6,691 bases of DNA from Candidatus Saccharimonadota bacterium (lineage in GTDB: Bacteria > Patescibacteriota > Saccharimonadia > Saccharimonadales > Saccharimonadaceae), in NCBI GenBank assembly GCA_016199685.1, contig JACQGD010000022.1:1-6691 (forward strand), read 5' to 3'. The notes under the pieces were generated by a model. The model saw only the letters and a list, made by a program, of their open reading frames with translations. It did not search any database and was not told the origin of the DNA. Every line of letters starts with the position of its first letter. The stretch's first letter is position 1. The translations under genes were made by a program, and so were the position numbers. Positions 4,666 through 6,691 of this stretch are shown one piece after another.

Positions 4666-6249
4666 TCAATACTTACTATGATGCTTTAGGGCAGTACGAC
4701 CAATTTTGAGCATGTGCTTTTCACGGTAGTTTTCGAAGCTTTGCTTACTAATACCATGCGTTGAAATAAATGAGTTAAGTCGTTCGGAGCCGATGAAGTG
4801 TGGCAGCATGACATAACTTACACCTAGCCTGTAGAGTTCAGCAGCCTGATTGTATGTCTCCGAATAGCATACAATGACAGCTTCGTCATTGCGACGACGT
4901 ATGTACTTAGTAAGTGAAACGTTCACGTCATGATCTCCAATCGTGTTCACGACAAACTTCGCAGAGTCCATATGTATTTCGGCGAGAAGCTCTGGGTCGG
5001 TCGCATCACCGTAAAGGTAATTAATGTTAGCTCGGTGTAGATCTTCGATAACTTCAGGATCGTAATCAACGACGACAAACTTTTTCTTAAGAGATCGGAA
5101 CGTTTTGAGGTACTGGTGTCCACCATTTTTGAACCCAAAAAGAATTAATGGATAATCTTTAACTTCATGTTTTTTATCCACTGCACCAGCTCGCTCAAAC
5201 ATATTGAGCTTTGATTCAAGTTTCGTAAAGAGCTTATTGTCATACTGCATCAAGTACGTAGAAACAATAATAGTTATCAGTGCAGTAAGCGTAATAATCG
5301 CAGCGACATAGGGGCTAACAAGGCCGGTCCCTGCAGCAAGAACAATCAAAATAATCGAGAACTCGCTAATCTGTGAAAGATTTATACCCGTCTTAAAGCT
5401 CGTACGCCGTGTATACCCAAGTACACCAAGTGAGGTCATGACAACTAGAGGCTTGAGGACAATGACAATCATCGACAATCCGATTGCAGGAAGTATAGCC
5501 GCAGATATACTGTTGAGTTGCAGATTTTCACCAAGACTAATAAAGAAGAGGATGACGAAGAAATCTCGTAGAGGCTTGAGTCGAGCGCCGATTTGATGTG
5601 CATACGGTAAATGCGCTAATGCCACACCTGCAAACAGCGCGCCGATCTCAATGGAAAAACCAATGTGATTAATGACCGTTGCGACACCGAATCCCCATGC
5701 AAGTGCGCAAAGAAAAAGAAGCTCTTGTGACTTTGCAATCGACTTCGTAACTCTCGGCAATACCTTGAGCGAAAGAAACGCCAGGACACCAATAACAGCA
5801 ACACCCTTCATTTGCCCGTTAAGACGAGAGATCTCTTTTTTGTCACTTAGTACTTTAGCGATAATAATCGTACTACTAAAGAACAGCGCGAGACCGACAA
5901 GAATTGACTCAATAAACGTAAAATGAAATGCCGTCCCAACCAGAAATCCAAGCGTACCAATCGTCGAAAGTATAGCGGCCGCCGTCAGGAATACAGGCTT
6001 CCCTAGCCTCTTGATAACCGAAACACTGAGCTCAAGACCGATGATAAAGAGGAGGAGCGCGATACCGATTTCGCTAAATGTTTCAAACGCATGCTTATCA
6101 TCGACAAGATGGAGTAAGCTTGGACCAACGATAATTCCAGTAAGAATATAGCCAACGAGCAGCGGCTGCTTCAAGAGCCTCATGATAAATGCCATTGCTG
6201 CAGCAATAACAATCACGACTGAAAGTTGTGTAAATACATCACCGGACAT
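4666..6249 (-). CDS. Kef-type (CPA2) cation/proton antiporter with TrkA-N domain, lacking the ion-binding helix
   Basis: The 527-residue protein has a membrane part (about 5-335) and a cytosolic NAD-binding TrkA-N/RCK part (about 366-480). Members exchange K+ or Na+ for H+ across the inner membrane, gated by the nucleotide domain. Family segments seen: GYILTGIIVGP (33-43), EIGIALLLFIIGLEL (60-74), SSTIII (125-130), GFSIEIGALFAGVALA (197-212), PLRDFF (226-231) and SQISEF (292-297). In the RCK part, GFKNGG (372-377) stands for the usual GxGxxG, followed by VVDYDPE (393-399) and YGDATDPELL (413-422). After NGQ (144-146) the sequence jumps to a helix that leads into KVLPRV (162-167); against E. 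coli KefC, recalled from memory, about 37 residues are missing, including the QD-bearing helix. AGGGGG (6264-6259) is nine bases before the ATG. The reading frame is intact, so it is either a functionally altered protein or a local deletion. Confidence 0.9.
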   Translation of the reverse strand: MSGDVFTQLSVVIVIAAAMAFIMRLLKQPLLVGYILTGIIVGPSLLHLVDDKHAFETFSEIGIALLLFIIGLELSVSVIKRLGKPVFLTAAAILSTIGTLGFLVGTAFHFTFIESILVGLALFFSSTIIIAKVLSDKKEISRLNGQMKGVAVIGVLAFLSLKVLPRVTKSIAKSQELLFLCALAWGFGVATVINHIGFSIEIGALFAGVALAHLPYAHQIGARLKPLRDFFVILFFISLGENLQLNSISAAILPAIGLSMIVIVLKPLVVMTSLGVLGYTRRTSFKTGINLSQISEFSIILIVLAAGTGLVSPYVAAIITLTALITIIVSTYLMQYDNKLFTKLESKLNMFERAGAVDKKHEVKDYPLILFGFKNGGHQYLKTFRSLKKKFVVVDYDPEVIEDLHRANINYLYGDATDPELLAEIHMDSAKFVVNTIGDHDVNVSLTKYIRRRNDEAVIVCYSETYNQAAELYRLGVSYVMLPHFIGSERLNSFISTHGISKQSFENYREKHMLKIGRTALKHHSKY

Positions 6250-6295
6250 CTGCTATAACCCCCTACTTGTTTGTTTTTTGAAACGCATTAGTACC

Positions 6296-6325
6296 AGTAT
6301 ACTATACATTGCTACTGCATATGAA
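6296..6325 (-). promoter_or_regulatory. Possible promoter of the antiporter
   Basis: Minus-strand -10 TATACT (6301-6296) with a weak -35 TTCATA (6325-6320) and an 18-base spacer, in the 91-base gap after the AAA+ gene. A TATAGT just upstream (minus strand) is an alternative -10 but has no matching -35. No terminator is visible in the gap, so co-transcription with the AAA+ gene is also possible. Confidence 0.4.
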
Positions 6326-6340
6326 GCGCCAGGAAGTAGG

Positions 6341-6691
6341 CTATGGTTCGAATCGCATTGCTGCAATAATTTTCAACAGGTCAGCTTGTGAAATTGGTAC
6401 ATTCTGGGTGCTATGCGATGCGATCTCCGTCATTGCTTTCTCGAATGTAGCGCGTCTGAGTACCTCTACTATATCTGCCCCCGATTTTTCAGGCATATGC
6501 GCAGCCAACTCAGTTATATTTATATCTTGAGCAAACGGCGTAAAAGTATCGTCATCTGTTGAAAGCTGCGAGTCTATCTCTGCAAGTTTCGATGCAAAGA
6601 TCTCACGCCTTGCTGCCTCATCTGGCAATGCAACTTGCGCTTTTATATCAAATCGTCCAGCCCGTATCGTCGCCTCATCAATTGCATCGAT
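6341..6691 (-). CDS. AAA+ ATPase, C-terminal fragment (enters from the right edge)
   Basis: The last 116 codons are present, ending at TAG 6343-6341; the frame is open to the window edge. The visible start of the fragment (IDAIDEATIRAGRFD) is the end of an AAA module: it corresponds to the LDPALLRPGRFD segment of FtsH, Cdc48 and proteasomal ATPases, so Arg10 and Arg13 of the fragment would be the arginine fingers that complete the neighbour's ATP site. LPDEAARREIF (22-32) opens the lid, and the sensor-2 helix follows at KSGADIVEVLRRA (69-81). The chain ends about 35 residues later, so there is no zinc-protease domain and it is not FtsH. It is probably a Cdc48/VAT-like unfoldase or a stand-alone AAA ATPase. 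The Walker A and B motifs lie outside the window. Confidence 0.88.
   Translation of the reverse strand: MDAIDEATIRAGRFDIKAQVALPDEAARREIFASKLAEIDSQLSTDDDTFTPFAQDINITELAAHMPEKSGADIVEVLRRATFEKAMTEIASHSTQNVPISQADLLKIIAAMRFEP

Noticed and set aside
4521..4709. A 62-codon plus-strand frame between tuf and the antiporter
   Set aside because: No ribosome binding site, no family resemblance, and it overlaps the 3' end of the antiporter.
1..6691. tRNA, rRNA, CRISPR array, insertion sequence or TGA recoding
   Set aside because: No cloverleaf, regularly spaced repeats, transposase motifs or terminal repeats were seen, and TGA ends genes where stops are expected.

Overview
The window looks like chromosomal DNA from a small-genome bacterium, most likely a member of Candidatus Saccharibacteria (TM7) or a near relative in the Patescibacteria. 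This is inferred from the style of the EF-Tu, S10 and Kef-type antiporter proteins, from the roughly balanced base composition, and from tuf and rpsJ keeping the bacterial order. TGA is used here as a stop (antiporter, second small gene), so the sequence does not show the TGA=glycine code of Gracilibacteria/SR1. The lineage is inferred from memory, not from a search.

Layout, left to right. (1) A minus-strand pair: a membrane-anchored CapA/PgsA-like protein that runs off the left edge, preceded by a small multi-pass membrane protein. The reading frame of the membrane protein is broken by a one-base shift. Once the frame is corrected it ends in a TAATG overlap with the capA start. (2) rpsJ (ribosomal protein S10), minus strand, with its own promoter, a strong ribosome binding site and a hairpin after the stop. 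(3) Two compact plus-strand transcription units, each with a promoter, a ribosome binding site, one small unknown ORF (109 and 95 aa) and a GC-rich terminator. (4) tuf (EF-Tu), minus strand, with a textbook sigma-70-type promoter and a perfect intrinsic terminator. (5) A CPA2/Kef-type cation antiporter with a C-terminal TrkA-N/RCK domain, minus strand. It appears to lack the membrane helix that carries the ion-binding aspartate. (6) The C-terminal end of an AAA+ ATPase entering from the right edge, minus strand.

tuf and rpsJ are usually adjacent at the end of the str operon. Here they keep order and strand but are split by the two plus-strand units, which suggests an insertion into the operon followed by, or together with, the gain of separate promoters. 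The points most worth following up are the frameshifted membrane gene (with an in-frame A_AAT_TTG slippery heptamer), the antiporter that has lost its catalytic helix, and the two orphan small-gene units with operator-like repeats and structured 3' ends. I saw no tRNA, rRNA, CRISPR array or insertion sequence.
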